A stretch of DNA of 64,000 nt, taken from assembly GCF_014077005.1 (NCBI RefSeq), contig NZ_JACGVC010000045.1, positions 62,001 to 126,000 of the forward strand. Reading direction: 5' to 3'. This DNA is from Colwellia sp. MB3u-45 (lineage in GTDB: Bacteria; Pseudomonadota; Gammaproteobacteria; Enterobacterales; Alteromonadaceae). The translations under genes and the position numbers were made by a program. Position 1 is the first letter of the stretch. Each line of letters begins with the position of its first letter. Of this stretch, positions 33,858 to 43,988 are shown one piece after another. Under the pieces are notes generated by a model. It worked only from the letters and a program-made list of their open reading frames with translations, made no database searches and had not been told where the DNA came from.

Positions 33858-35924
33858 TTACCAAATTTTAACGCGCTTCTCAGGAGCGATATACATAGCG
33901 TCACCTGCTTTAACGTCAAAGGCGCTATAAAACTCAGGCATATTTGATAATGCCCCTAGTGCACGGAACTCACCTGGCGAATGTGGGTCTGTTGCTACGC
34001 GATTTCTTAATGATTTTTCAACCATTTTTCCACGCCATATTTGTGCAAAGCCCATAAAGAAGCGTTGGTCGCCGGTTAAGCCGTCGATCACTGGGGCTTC
34101 TTTGCCATTTAATGAAGCTTTATAAGCTTTATAAGCGATAGTAACTCCGGATAAATCACCAATGTTTTCGCCTAAGGTTAGCTCGCCATTAACGTTTAAG
34201 TCATCAAATACCTCATAGTCGCCATACTGTGCCACTAAGTTATCCGCGCGCATGGTAAAGGCCGCTAAATCTTCATCAGTCCACCAGTTACGCATGTTGC
34301 CTTCACTGTCGTATTTGCTGCCTTGGTCGTCAAAGCCGTGGCCCATTTCATGACCAATAACGGCGCCAATGCCACCGTAGTTTACCGCATCGTCTGCAGC
34401 TAAATTAAAAAATGGCGGCTGTAAAATAGCCGCTGGAAAGACAATTTCGTTTTTAGTTGGGTTGTAATAAGCATTAACGGTTTGAGGTGTCATCGCCCAT
34501 TCTTGTCGGTCAATTGGACCACCAAGCTTAGCCAGTTCTTTTTGGTGAGCAAGCGTACCTGAGCGTATTGTATTGCCGACTAAATCGTCACTTTTAATGC
34601 TTAGTGCAGTGTAATCTTCCCACTTATCTGGGTAGCCTATTTTAGGATCAAAGCTGGCGAGTTTTATACGTGCCGATTTTTTAGTCGCCTCTGACATCCA
34701 GTCAAGTTCGTCGATGCTGGCGCCGTAAGCATCACGTAAATTTTCAACCAGTTCTGTCATACGGGTTTTAGCTTCAGGCTTAAAGTGACGGCCAACATAA
34801 ACTTTACCAATAACTTCACCTAAATTGTCATTAACTACGGCAACACCACGTTTCCACAGTGGGCGCTGTTCTTCACGACCACTTAACTGTTTTGAATAAA
34901 AATAAAAGTTTTCATTGGTTAACTCGGCGGTAAGTGAGCTGGAAAAATTACTCAGAGTGTGAAAAGTGAGGTAAGTCTGCCAATCAGCTAAGGATGTTGC
35001 CGCGAATGTTTCACCAAAACCTTTAATAAATGAAGGTTGGTTAATGATGATATCTTTCTGCGTGGCTACACCTTGTGCTGCAAGGTAGGCGGTCCAGTTG
35101 AAAGCATCTGTTATTGTGTTTAAATCGGCAACATTAAATTTGTTATAACGCTTAGTACTGTCTCGAGATTCAACTTTGGTCCAATGAAATCCGGCTAACT
35201 TAGTTTCAAGCGCCATAATGGTTTGAGCGGCGGCCTTACCGTTTTTTAAACCCGCTAAATCGAATATGCTTTCAATGTGAGCAAGGTAACCTGCGCGTAA
35301 TGCTGCAAAACGTTCGGCTTCATTAAAGTAGTAGTCTCTGTCCGGTAAACCTAAACCACTTTGCCATATATGTGTGGCATATCGTGTTGAGTCTTTTGCA
35401 TCAACACTGATATAAAAAGCGAGCGGGCTACCGACACCAATCTTTTGATTTTCACCAAAGAAAGTGGCAAGTTCATTTTTATCTTTCAAGCCATTAATGT
35501 CGTCAAATATTGTTTGTACTGGCGCTGTGCCTGCAGTGTTACGGCTATCTAGATCCATGAATGAACGGAATAAGTCAGCCACTTTTTGCTCATCACTGCC
35601 CATTTTTAGATTTTTAGTCGCGGCTAATTCTTCGATAATCGCTTTTACGTTGTCGTCAGCTTCATCACGTAAGTCATAAAATGAGCCAATGGCGGTTTTG
35701 TCACCCGGAATTTCGTGAGTGTTTAACCATGCGCCGTTAACGTAGCGGTAGAAGTTGTCTTGTGGACGAACAGACAAGTCCATAGTGGCTTTATCAATAC
35801 CCGATGCCAAAGCCGTTTTTTGCATAACCGGTACTTCAGTCGCGGTTTTTGTGCTGGTATTATCATTACAAGCTGCAATGAATAGTAAAGAGCTGCAAAC
35901 AGCAGTTGTTATTATTTTCTTCAT
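33858..35924 (-). CDS. pepO: M13-family zinc metallopeptidase, lipoprotein (PepO type)
   Basis: 688 aa. A lipoprotein signal ends in the lipobox FIAAC at about residues 15-19. The long N-terminal M13 domain is followed by NAYYNPTKNEIVFPAAIL, the zinc motif VIGHEMGHGFDDQG (HExxH), and LGENIGDLSGV with the third ligand Glu. It ends KRVKIW, close to the family's CxxW tail. A neprilysin-like peptidase that cuts oligopeptides, anchored in the outer or inner membrane on the periplasmic side. Monocistronic. Confidence 0.95.
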   Translation of the reverse strand: MKKIITTAVCSSLLFIAACNDNTSTKTATEVPVMQKTALASGIDKATMDLSVRPQDNFYRYVNGAWLNTHEIPGDKTAIGSFYDLRDEADDNVKAIIEELAATKNLKMGSDEQKVADLFRSFMDLDSRNTAGTAPVQTIFDDINGLKDKNELATFFGENQKIGVGSPLAFYISVDAKDSTRYATHIWQSGLGLPDRDYYFNEAERFAALRAGYLAHIESIFDLAGLKNGKAAAQTIMALETKLAGFHWTKVESRDSTKRYNKFNVADLNTITDAFNWTAYLAAQGVATQKDIIINQPSFIKGFGETFAATSLADWQTYLTFHTLSNFSSSLTAELTNENFYFYSKQLSGREEQRPLWKRGVAVVNDNLGEVIGKVYVGRHFKPEAKTRMTELVENLRDAYGASIDELDWMSEATKKSARIKLASFDPKIGYPDKWEDYTALSIKSDDLVGNTIRSGTLAHQKELAKLGGPIDRQEWAMTPQTVNAYYNPTKNEIVFPAAILQPPFFNLAADDAVNYGGIGAVIGHEMGHGFDDQGSKYDSEGNMRNWWTDEDLAAFTMRADNLVAQYGDYEVFDDLNVNGELTLGENIGDLSGVTIAYKAYKASLNGKEAPVIDGLTGDQRFFMGFAQIWRGKMVEKSLRNRVATDPHSPGEFRALGALSNMPEFYSAFDVKAGDAMYIAPEKRVKIW

Positions 35925-36581
35925 TCAATACTCACCATTTATTTAGTAGACTAACTTTTATTTTAAGTAAGAATATATTAAAGGCTATCACGCTGATTTA
36001 CTAGGATAATAAAATATTGGCTACAAATTATTAACTTATCTTTGTATGCTAAAGTTTACCCACCAGAAAATATGTAGATGTTTTCTGGTTAACGTATTAA
36101 TAACCCTTTTTGCTATTTACCTTTTACTGCTGAGCTTTGTAATTTTTTTCATGGTTTAGTTTAGTTAAAAATTATGCCGTTAACTTGTCTGTTAAAAGCA
36201 GCAATTTAAAAAATTCTGCAACAGCCTAAGTAGAAAAATTACAATAGCTCGCTTATGATGAGTGAGTGTTGTTATGCTAAGCGCCTATTTAACAGTAATG
36301 TGGTTGAACTTAATGGCTATTTATAACCCGCTAACTAAATATTTGCTGCGGGTGGCCAGGGTAATACAGATCAGATTGACTTAAGCAAGCTATGTGCGCA
36401 AACCTTGCTTGGGTTAATGGACAAAGTTTAATGACCTTTAAATAATCCTAGTGGCTTAAGTTGTCATCATTCAGTTACATTTTTACCTTTTACCCTTTAC
36501 TGTTTACCGTCAGCTTTATTGATCCGAGTACTGTCTATGTTCGTACTCTAACCTCTTGAAGATAATTGAGAAATATATTCT
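35925..36581. other. Gap between divergent pepO-type and RND genes
   Basis: 657 bases between two divergent genes. AT-rich, no credible frame, no RNA motif seen. It must contain both promoters, but no clear pair was picked out. Confidence 0.4.
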
Positions 36582-37640
36582 ATGCGAAATCGTTTATTTT
36601 ATCTGGTTGCCTTACTTGTTATTAGTAGCCAAACTTTTGCCCAGTCTTGGGGGGATAAAGACACTAATAAAAAAACGGTGATAGTTGAAAAACTCATTTA
36701 TCAAACTCAAAAAAATAGTTTAGAAGCCGTGGGCACCGCGGAAGCCGTTAAATCTGTTACCCTCTTTCCTGCGGTCAATGAAAGAGTGGTTGCGGTTAAT
36801 TTTGAGCCTGGTCAGCGAGTTAAGAAATCACAAGTATTGATGATGTTATATAGCGAACGTCAGTCGGTTACCTTGGAAAGAGCCAAAATTGAGTTCAAAG
36901 ATGCGGCCAGAAAAAATCTCCTGCTAGTAGAAAGTATTAAAAAAGGTGCGGCATCACAAAGTGAGTTAGATGATTCTATCACCACACTCGAGTTGGCAAA
37001 CGTAGCGGTTAAAGAAGCGAAAATAGCCTTAGAAGAGCGTATCATACGAGCGCCCTTTGCTGGTGTGGTAGGCCTAACTGACATCCAAGTAGGTGACAGA
37101 GTTAACCTTCAAAGCGTGATCACCACCATAGACGATCGCCAAGCATTATTTATCAATTTCACTGCACCAGAAATAGCCTTGGCTTTGTTGTCGCAACAAC
37201 CCCAAGTGCAGTTAGTACCTTGGCAAAATCGTTTAGTGACTATTGAGGCAAGTATCGCCCAAGTTGACTCACGCATTAACGAGCAAGATAGAACTATTCG
37301 CGTCAGAGCGCTACTCGATAATAGCCAAGACATTTACCGACCCGGTATGAGCTTTCGCGTTAACTTAACCGTGCCAGGGCAAGACTATATTGCTGTGCCT
37401 GAAGCCGCTTTGTTATGGAGTGCCACGGGTGCTTATGTTTGGCAAATGGTTGATGAAAAAGCGGCACGAGTTAATGTGAAAATTCGTGAACGTTTACGGG
37501 GCACTATTTTAGTCGAAGGTGAATTTAACCTAACCGAACCTTTGGTGGTAGAGGGCGTGCAGCAATTACGTCAAGGACAAGCATTAAAAGCACAGAACAC
37601 TTTCAATGAGTATGTTGTCAAAGAGGTTGAGGGCGAATAA
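36582..37640 (+). CDS. RND efflux periplasmic adaptor subunit
   Basis: 352 aa. Signal peptide (MRNRLFYLVALLVISSQTFA), then a membrane-fusion protein: barrel-sandwich with VVAVNFEPGQRVKKSQVLMM, a short helical hairpin (SELDDSITTLELANVAVKEA) and RAPFAGVVGLTDIQVGDRVN. Its stop overlaps the ATG of the pump gene (TAATG). No outer-membrane TolC-type gene lies beside it, so a shared TolC is probable. Substrate unknown. Confidence 0.92.
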   Translation: MRNRLFYLVALLVISSQTFAQSWGDKDTNKKTVIVEKLIYQTQKNSLEAVGTAEAVKSVTLFPAVNERVVAVNFEPGQRVKKSQVLMMLYSERQSVTLERAKIEFKDAARKNLLLVESIKKGAASQSELDDSITTLELANVAVKEAKIALEERIIRAPFAGVVGLTDIQVGDRVNLQSVITTIDDRQALFINFTAPEIALALLSQQPQVQLVPWQNRLVTIEASIAQVDSRINEQDRTIRVRALLDNSQDIYRPGMSFRVNLTVPGQDYIAVPEAALLWSATGAYVWQMVDEKAARVNVKIRERLRGTILVEGEFNLTEPLVVEGVQQLRQGQALKAQNTFNEYVVKEVEGE

Positions 37641-40600
37641 TGAAATTACCGTCTATGCCGCAATTAAATGATTTACCTTCCTTAGCTATTCGCCGGCCAG
37701 TATTGGTTATGGTGCTTAATTTACTCATCATTTTAGCAGGATTTGCCGCGATAAATGATTTGGAAATAAGAGAATTACCAGATGTTGACCGGCCTATGGT
37801 GACCGTGTCGGCCAGTTATCCTGGTGGCTCGCCAGAAACCGTAGACAGTGAAGTCACCAGCAGAATAGAAGGTGCGGTTGCGCGAGTCAGTGGCGTTAAA
37901 TCTATTCGAGCCTCAAGTGAAGAGGGCTCTTCTCGTATTCGGGTTGAGTTTAGGCCAGGCACAAATCTTGAAGACGCGGCCAATGAAACCAGAGAGTCGG
38001 TCAGTAGAGTGCAGCGAAATTTGCCTGACGAAGTGGAAAGACTGGCCATTATCAAAGCAGATAGTGACGCTCAAGCGGTAGTCAGCTTAGCGATTAGCAG
38101 CGACACCTTAGATATGGAAACACTCACAGAGCGGGTTGAGGTTGATTTAGCGCCTTTGTTTTTAAGCATTCCTGGCGTCGCTGACGTGTCTTTAAATGGT
38201 GAAAGACAAAGGGTAATGCGGGTTTCAGTCGATGCATTGAGACTGACCAGTTTTAACTTATCTATGTCAGATGTCGCCGCCGCCTTACGTTTAGCACCTT
38301 TTGACGTACCAGCCGGTAGTGTTAAATCAGCAGACCAAGAGCTTATTGTTCGGGCCAGTGCTAACTCAGTTAGCCCTGAAGATATCGAGCGTATTGTCGT
38401 GTCGGGTAATACCCGTATTGGTGACGTGGCGAGTGTTTATTTTGGACCGGCTGACTCAAGAAGTATTGTCAGGTTAGATGGCATGCCAGTGGTCGGTTTA
38501 GGTATCGTGCGTCAGGCGCGCTCTAATACCATAGAAATCTCTGACGAAGTGTTAGCTATGGTGAAAAATCTTGATAAGCGCTTTGCGGATCTTAATATTG
38601 TTGTTACCTCTGATGACGCTGAGTTTATTCGAGGCTCTGTAGATGAAGTGATTTTATCGCTAAGTTTAACGGTATTATTAGTGATAGGCACACTGTGGTT
38701 ATTTTTAGGCTCTTTTCGTGCCACCTTAGTGCCAGCCCTGTCTATTCCTGTGTCGTTAGTTGGCGCATTAGTGATCATGTGGGTACTGGGCTTTTCGATC
38801 AATATTCTGACTTTGTTAGCCTTAGTATTAGGTACTGGCTTAATCGTCGACGATGCCATTGTGGTATCAGAGAATATTCAACGCAGAAGGGCAGAAGGAT
38901 TAGGCTCTAGAGCTGCCGCGGTACTAGGTACTAGAGAAGTGTTTTTTGCGGTTGTGGCAACGACTGCGGTATTGGCTGCGGTGTTTATTCCGATCGCTTT
39001 TTTACCGTCAACAGCGGGACGCTTATTCAGAGAATTTGGTGGCGTGTTGGCGGGGGCCGTTATCATATCTTCATTTGTCGCCTTAAGTTTGGTACCTGCA
39101 CTAACAGCAAAGCTACCCGTTAAAAATAAAAAAAATGTACTGTTCGATCGCACGTTAGGTGCCTTCGGTACTTGGGTTTTAACTAAATATAAAGCCTTAT
39201 TAAGCCTAGCGCTGGGTTATGCATGGGTAACTTTATTAATTTCGGTCATTGCTGCTGCGTCAGCCGCTGCACTGTATAACGAAATTGAAAATAAATTATT
39301 ACCCTCAGAAGATCGAGGTTCAGTGCGTATTTTTGCTCGAGGCCCGGATGGGGCCGGCTTAAACTATATGGACAGACAAGCACGGAAAATGGAAGAAATA
39401 TTATTACCCTACGTGCAAGATGAAGATGTTAATTCCATTTACACCGTGGTGGGTCGTTGGGATCCTAATATTGTTTTTATAACCGTACCATTAGAACACT
39501 GGGATAATAGAAGTAAATCACAGCAAGAAATTATTAGCGAAATGAGCCCTCAATTGCAGGCCATTCCGGGCGCTCCAGCTCGAGCTTTTGGCTCAAATAG
39601 TTTAAACCTTAGAGGACAAGGCGGTGGCTTAGAATTAGCACTAACGGGTGATACTTACGAACGCATCTTTGAAGCGGCGCAAGCCTTTAGCAAGATTGTT
39701 GAAGAAAAGCTACCCGAGTTAGGTCGTCCCAGAATTGGTTATCAGCCAACTCAACCACAATTGAAAATTAATATTGATCGGCGCAGAGCCGAAGAGCTAG
39801 GGGTGCCTTTTAATGATATCTCTAGCACTTTGCGTGCGGCTATCAATGGTGATGATATAACCGATTTAAATATTGGTGATCAGGCCGTGCCATTAATTTT
39901 ACAATCTAGCGGGCGCTCGACCAGTAATCCTTCTGATTTAACTAATTTGTTTGTTAAATCTCGCGATGGCAATTTGGTGCCATTATCCAGTCTTGCCTAC
40001 ATATCAGAAGAAGGTGTTGCTGCCGAGTTAGAAAGGCAGGCGCAAAGACGGGCAATTGAAATTGACCTAGAACTACCAGATGAAATATCTATGGCTGATG
40101 TGGTTGAACAATTGCGTGAGATTGGCAATGACAACTTACCGCCTGGTATTGGTTTAGTGTTTTTGGGTGAAGCCTTGACGTTTGAAGAAACGTCTAATCA
40201 AATTGCCATGACTTACCTGTTCGCTTTTCTGATCGTGTTGTTGGTATTAGCCGCTCAATTTGAAAGTATTAATAGTGCGATCATCGTGATGATCACCGTA
40301 CCCTTTGGCATAGCGTCAGCTATCTTCGCGCTTTACTTAACGGGTACGTCTATTAATATTTATTCACAAATTGGCTTGGTGATGTTAATTGGATTGATTG
40401 CCAAGAACTCTATTTTATTAGTCGAGTTTGCTGATCAATTAAGAGATCAAGGTAAGACGGTTAAAGCCGCCATCATTATGGCAGCCGAAGTTCGTTTTAG
40501 ACCCATTATGATGACCTTGATATCAACCATACTAGGGGGGTTACCGCTTATTTTATCAACTGGAGCCGGTGCCGAGTCACGTAATTCAATTGGTTGGGTG

Positions 40601-40747
40601 GTATTTGGTGGTTTGGGTATTGCGGTGGTATTTACCTTATTACTGACACCTGTTTTATATCAGCTTATTGCACCCTTTACTAAACCTAGAGCCGATGAAA
40701 GTGATCAACTTGAAGCTGAATTGCTTGAGGCACAGCAAAAAGGCTAA
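37640..40747 (+). CDS. RND efflux pump permease (AcrB/MexB-like)
   Basis: 1035 aa HAE1-type pump with 12 helices in two repeats. TM4 carries GTGLIVDDAIVVSENIQRR, with the proton-relay Asp pair, and TM10 carries GLIAKNSILLVEFADQLRDQ with the relay Lys. The large periplasmic loops hold the porter domains. It acts with the adaptor before it, drawing substrate from the periplasm. The amino acid pattern (IRRPVLVMVLNLLIILAGF start) is that of the common MexI/AcrB-like group in marine bacteria. Confidence 0.95.
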   Translation: MKLPSMPQLNDLPSLAIRRPVLVMVLNLLIILAGFAAINDLEIRELPDVDRPMVTVSASYPGGSPETVDSEVTSRIEGAVARVSGVKSIRASSEEGSSRIRVEFRPGTNLEDAANETRESVSRVQRNLPDEVERLAIIKADSDAQAVVSLAISSDTLDMETLTERVEVDLAPLFLSIPGVADVSLNGERQRVMRVSVDALRLTSFNLSMSDVAAALRLAPFDVPAGSVKSADQELIVRASANSVSPEDIERIVVSGNTRIGDVASVYFGPADSRSIVRLDGMPVVGLGIVRQARSNTIEISDEVLAMVKNLDKRFADLNIVVTSDDAEFIRGSVDEVILSLSLTVLLVIGTLWLFLGSFRATLVPALSIPVSLVGALVIMWVLGFSINILTLLALVLGTGLIVDDAIVVSENIQRRRAEGLGSRAAAVLGTREVFFAVVATTAVLAAVFIPIAFLPSTAGRLFREFGGVLAGAVIISSFVALSLVPALTAKLPVKNKKNVLFDRTLGAFGTWVLTKYKALLSLALGYAWVTLLISVIAAASAAALYNEIENKLLPSEDRGSVRIFARGPDGAGLNYMDRQARKMEEILLPYVQDEDVNSIYTVVGRWDPNIVFITVPLEHWDNRSKSQQEIISEMSPQLQAIPGAPARAFGSNSLNLRGQGGGLELALTGDTYERIFEAAQAFSKIVEEKLPELGRPRIGYQPTQPQLKINIDRRRAEELGVPFNDISSTLRAAINGDDITDLNIGDQAVPLILQSSGRSTSNPSDLTNLFVKSRDGNLVPLSSLAYISEEGVAAELERQAQRRAIEIDLELPDEISMADVVEQLREIGNDNLPPGIGLVFLGEALTFEETSNQIAMTYLFAFLIVLLVLAAQFESINSAIIVMITVPFGIASAIFALYLTGTSINIYSQIGLVMLIGLIAKNSILLVEFADQLRDQGKTVKAAIIMAAEVRFRPIMMTLISTILGGLPLILSTGAGAESRNSIGWVVFGGLGIAVVFTLLLTPVLYQLIAPFTKPRADESDQLEAELLEAQQKG

Positions 40748-40775
40748 GGTGCGCCATTAGCACTCAATGAGCCTT

Positions 40776-41050
40776 GTTTCCGATTGGGATAAAGGTTCAT
40801 TGGGTGAAAGTTTTTGGCCTTTTTAACATTTTTGGAGTTTTTAGCATTTTTAGATAAGCACTTAGCGTCTTGAAAATCCATCGCAGGTGATTGCTGTTCT
40901 CTTGGCGATATTATCGCGCTTATCAAAATAGACTTTAATCGAGTTAATAATATTCGAATAGCAGAGCACTAAAAAATCTAACATGCGGGTAAGATACCGT
41001 TTGTTCAAGACCATCAGCAAAAGCCTAGGATATGATAATAGTTATCATGG
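40776..41050 (+). pseudogene. Decayed 3' part of a glutathione S-transferase gene copy
   Basis: This stretch repeats the last ~255 bases of the intact GST gene that follows (41486-41740), for example CACTTAGCGTCTT, CATCGCAGGTGAT, AGACTTTAATCGAGTTAATA and GACCATCAGCAAAAGC, but with deletions, insertions and frame breaks. The similarity runs on into the 3' flank (ATAATAGTTATCATGG). So a tandem duplication of roughly 690 bp occurred and the upstream copy lost its 5' half. It abuts the RND pump stop. Confidence 0.88.
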
Positions 41051-41073
41051 CTGCAGAGATAATTGTTATCATA
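41032..41073. promoter_or_regulatory. Paired ATAAT/TTATCAT dyads upstream of the GST gene
   Basis: ATGATAA-TAG-TTATCAT (41032-41048) is a perfect 7-bp-arm dyad, and GATAATTGTTATCAT (about 41058-41072) is a related site. They look somewhat like Fur/Nur-type boxes. A degraded copy follows the intact GST gene at about 41726-41738, as part of the duplication. Confidence 0.4.
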
Positions 41074-41106
41074 AGTGGTGTAGATAATTTATTAAAGGTA
41101 ATGTCC

Positions 41107-41718
41107 ATGAAAATATATGAAGCAGCAACAGCACCCAATGCAAGGCGTGTAAGAATATTTCTCCATGAGAAAAACATTACAGGCATCGAGTTTGTTCAAA
41201 TGGACATTCTACGCGGTGATAACTTAACTGAAGCGTTCAAACAGAAAAACCCATTGGCTAAAATACCCATTTTAGAATTAGATGACGGCACTGTGATTAG
41301 TGAAAGTGTGGCCATTTGCCGATATTTTGAAGAGATAAATACAGAACATCCATTAATGGGGTCAAGCCCGCTTGAAAAAGCCATAATAGAGCAATGGCAA
41401 CGTCGTATGGAGTTATCTTTGTTAATGCCGACCGGCATGTGCTTTCAACATACCAGTGGTTACTTTAAAGACCGAATGAACGTCGTTCCCGATTGGGGCA
41501 AAGAATGTGGTGAAAATGTGAAAAAGTTTTTGGTATTTTTAGACCAACACTTAGCGTCTTCAGAATACATCGCAGGTGATAGCTTTTCTATTGCCGATAT
41601 TACAGCGCTCATCTCAATAGACTTTAATCGAGTTAATAACATTCGAATAGCAGATGAGCAACAACATCTAAAACGCTGGTACGCTAACGTTTCTTCAAGA
41701 CCATCAGCAAAAGCTTAG
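41107..41718 (+). CDS. Glutathione S-transferase family protein
   Basis: 203 aa from MKIYEAATAPNARRVRIFLH. A longer frame from 41032 exists, but AAAGGT lies just before this start and the thioredoxin-like GST N-domain begins here. FKQKNPLAKIPILELDDGTV and ISESVAICRYFEE are the GSH-binding region with the cis-Pro and Ser. A helical C-domain follows (SFSIADITALISIDFNRVNN). It conjugates or reduces small electrophiles with glutathione. The 3' half is duplicated as a relic upstream. Confidence 0.92.
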   Translation: MKIYEAATAPNARRVRIFLHEKNITGIEFVQMDILRGDNLTEAFKQKNPLAKIPILELDDGTVISESVAICRYFEEINTEHPLMGSSPLEKAIIEQWQRRMELSLLMPTGMCFQHTSGYFKDRMNVVPDWGKECGENVKKFLVFLDQHLASSEYIAGDSFSIADITALISIDFNRVNNIRIADEQQHLKRWYANVSSRPSAKA

Positions 41719-42127
41719 GGTGCTATAATAGTTATCATGGATGACATATCTAAAGCGCATAAATGAAGCGCATAAATAAACCTGACAGAATTTTTATTAG
41801 CGGTGAGGGATCGCGTGAGGCCATATTCACTCGTTGGTGATGATGTAAAGTTCAGTCATTGAGTTTCTTTACATCGTTTACCATCAGTATAAAAATAATA
41901 GGCTGGCCGGTGAGCAAACTTAAGCCAAAGCATCGACTCATTGCAAGTGTCGTACTGTCTGTTTAGTTGAGTTCAGCTAAGTTTAGGTTAATAAAGTTGA
42001 AGTATGTCTGTGTAGACTTCATAATTTTCATAGTCATAATTTGTGTTACAAAGGGCTAGGGATCGGGCAAGAGAAAATCAAAAGTAAATTGATTGATACT
42101 AAGTGTAAATAAATAGGACTAACAAAA
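41719..42127. other. Gap between GST and small lipoprotein genes
   Basis: 409 bases. It begins with the duplicated GST flank (to about 41740) and a short repeat of AAGCGCATAAAT. No gene or terminator I can support. Confidence 0.4.
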
Positions 42128-42295
42128 GTGATATTAAAAAGAATGTGTTTTCTGTTTTTTAGTTTAATGGTGTTAAGCCTACCCAGCTGTGTGGTAGTGA
42201 CTACCGCTGTAGGTGTAACAACCACTGTCGTTGGCGGCGCTATTGATGTTGTTGATGCCGTAACGCCAGATATTATCGACGATGACGACGACTGA
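42128..42295 (+). CDS. Small lipoprotein (NF038104-like)
   Basis: 55 aa from GTG 42128; a second start, ATG at codon 6, would remove the positive residues (KR) of the signal. The signal ends in LSLPSC, a lipobox, and the mature part is VVVTTAVGVTTTVVGGAIDV followed by DAVTPDIIDDDDD. A short lipidated peptide with Val/Gly-rich repeats fits the small lipoproteins of this type. AGGA lies 8 nt before the GTG. Function unknown. Confidence 0.7.
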   Translation: MILKRMCFLFFSLMVLSLPSCVVVTTAVGVTTTVVGGAIDVVDAVTPDIIDDDDD

Positions 42296-42767
42296 AGTTA
42301 GGCGATAATGTTGATTTTAATATTTTACTCGAAAGTTTTACTCGACAAATTTCACTCGAAAAATTTTATTTGGCAACCATAGCCAGTGTTTAGTACTAGC
42401 GCTTTAGTTTTATTATTGCAACATGGGTGATTGTGACTGGTTACAAAAAGTAAGTCACAACAGGAAAAAGCAGAACATTTTTTATTATGTTAATTCTGTT
42501 GAGTGCAATTTCATTAATGGTATTAGGTATGTTTGGTCTATTCATGTATTTAGGTATTTAGGTATTCATGTAGTTAAGTTGGGCAGAAGTATGCCGGTGA
42601 ATAGTCCAAAACTAGCTAAATTTAATGAGTTAGCACTAATTTACCGACACAGCTTAATAAAATGTATAAAAGTGAATAAAGTCTGAAGATATATATTGAT
42701 GAGCTGTGCTATGATTTTAGGCTCAATAATCTTGGTGCTATTAGCATTATCAATAAAGAAAGAGTTC
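42296..42767. other. Gap upstream of lolC
   Basis: 472 bases. Contains tandem CTCGA-type words (about 42325-42365) and TATTTAGGTATT repeats (about 42545-42565). A 24-residue hydrophobic frame (MLILLSAISLMVLGMFGLFM) begins near 42487 and stops inside that repeat; it could be a broken small membrane protein. Nothing stronger. Confidence 0.4.
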
Positions 42768-43988
42768 ATGTTTCAACCAGTTAGTGTTTACATCGGCTTA
42801 AGGTATAGTCGCAGTAGTAATGGCAAAGGTTTTGTCTCCTTTATCACATTTTTCTCTATTATCGGTATTGTGCTCGGTGTTGCCTCTTTAATTACCGTTG
42901 TGTCTGTTATGGATGGTTTAGAGCGAGAGCAAAAACGTCGGGTACTAGGCTTAGTGCCGCATGTATTAATGTCCCCCCAACAAAGTCATATCAATAATTG
43001 GCGCGATTTACAGCGCGATATTCTCGCCTTGCCTGACGTTACCCAAGTAACGCCGTTTCAGCAAAGTGAAGCGTTAATTCAGTCTAAAACAGCACTGCAA
43101 GGGGTTTTAGTGCATGGCATTATGCCTGAATTTGAACAACACAATATTATCAATAGCGCCATGGAATATGGCCAATTAGCCAGTTTAGACACCACGTCGT
43201 TTAGCCTAGTTTTAGGCCAAACGTTAGCGCGAAAATTAAAGGTTAACTTAGGCGATGTTGTACGTTTAACCTTACCGAACAAAACCTTATTTACCCCCAT
43301 GGGACGCGTGCCTGTGCAGCGTACATTTAGTATTGTGGGCATTTTTAATGTTGGCTCTCAAGTTGATGAGGCGATGGTCTTTATTGCCATTAAAGATGGC
43401 GCGAAACTGCATCGACAAAAAGGTGATGGCGTTAATCAATTAAGGTTGTATCTAGATGATGCTTTTAAAGCCCCGCGGGTAATTTCACAGCTATCATTAA
43501 AATATCCAGACTTTAACTTTGTCAGCTGGCAAGAGAGTCAGGGGGCCTTATTTGCTGCAGTCAGTATGGAAAAAAATATGATGTGGCTCATGCTGAGTTT
43601 AATTGTTGCGGTTGCCGCTTTTAATATTGTCTCAGCGTTAGTGATGGTGGTTATTGATAAGCAGGGTGAAATTAGCATCTTACAAACTCTGGGTTTAGAC
43701 CGAAGTGGTATTGTGAAAATTTTTATCACTCAAGGCTTAACCAATGGTATTTTAGGCGTTATTTTGGGCGTTACACTTGGGGTGATATTAACGCTGAATT
43801 TAAATCATTTGTTTAGCTTACTCGGGGTTAATTTATTAGGCGCAGGGCAAAAATTACCTATTGCACTTGATGTGGTCAATATTTTAGTGATTGTTGCTTC
43901 TGCACTCGTCATGAGCTTTTTAGCGACCCTTTACCCGGCCTATCGTGCTGCGCAAACTCAGCCAGCAGAGGTACTCAGAAATGAGTAG
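42768..43988 (+). CDS. lolC: Lipoprotein-releasing ABC transporter permease LolC
   Basis: 406 aa from [20 protein letters not shown], the standard LolC start; the frame extends to 42696 but without family support. One N-terminal helix, a large periplasmic domain, and three C-terminal helices (FtsX fold) with [19 protein letters not shown] near the coupling helix. With LolD and LolE it lifts mature lipoproteins from the inner membrane to LolA. Its last 8 nt overlap lolD. Confidence 0.95.
   Translation: MFQPVSVYIGLRYSRSSNGKGFVSFITFFSIIGIVLGVASLITVVSVMDGLEREQKRRVLGLVPHVLMSPQQSHINNWRDLQRDILALPDVTQVTPFQQSEALIQSKTALQGVLVHGIMPEFEQHNIINSAMEYGQLASLDTTSFSLVLGQTLARKLKVNLGDVVRLTLPNKTLFTPMGRVPVQRTFSIVGIFNVGSQVDEAMVFIAIKDGAKLHRQKGDGVNQLRLYLDDAFKAPRVISQLSLKYPDFNFVSWQESQGALFAAVSMEKNMMWLMLSLIVAVAAFNIVSALVMVVIDKQGEISILQTLGLDRSGIVKIFITQGLTNGILGVILGVTLGVILTLNLNHLFSLLGVNLLGAGQKLPIALDVVNILVIVASALVMSFLATLYPAYRAAQTQPAEVLRNE

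Noticed and set aside
42423-42686. 87-codon + frame before lolC
   Set aside because: It crosses short AT repeats, has no ribosome site and no recognisable protein; another frame holds a hydrophobic stretch that breaks in the same repeat.
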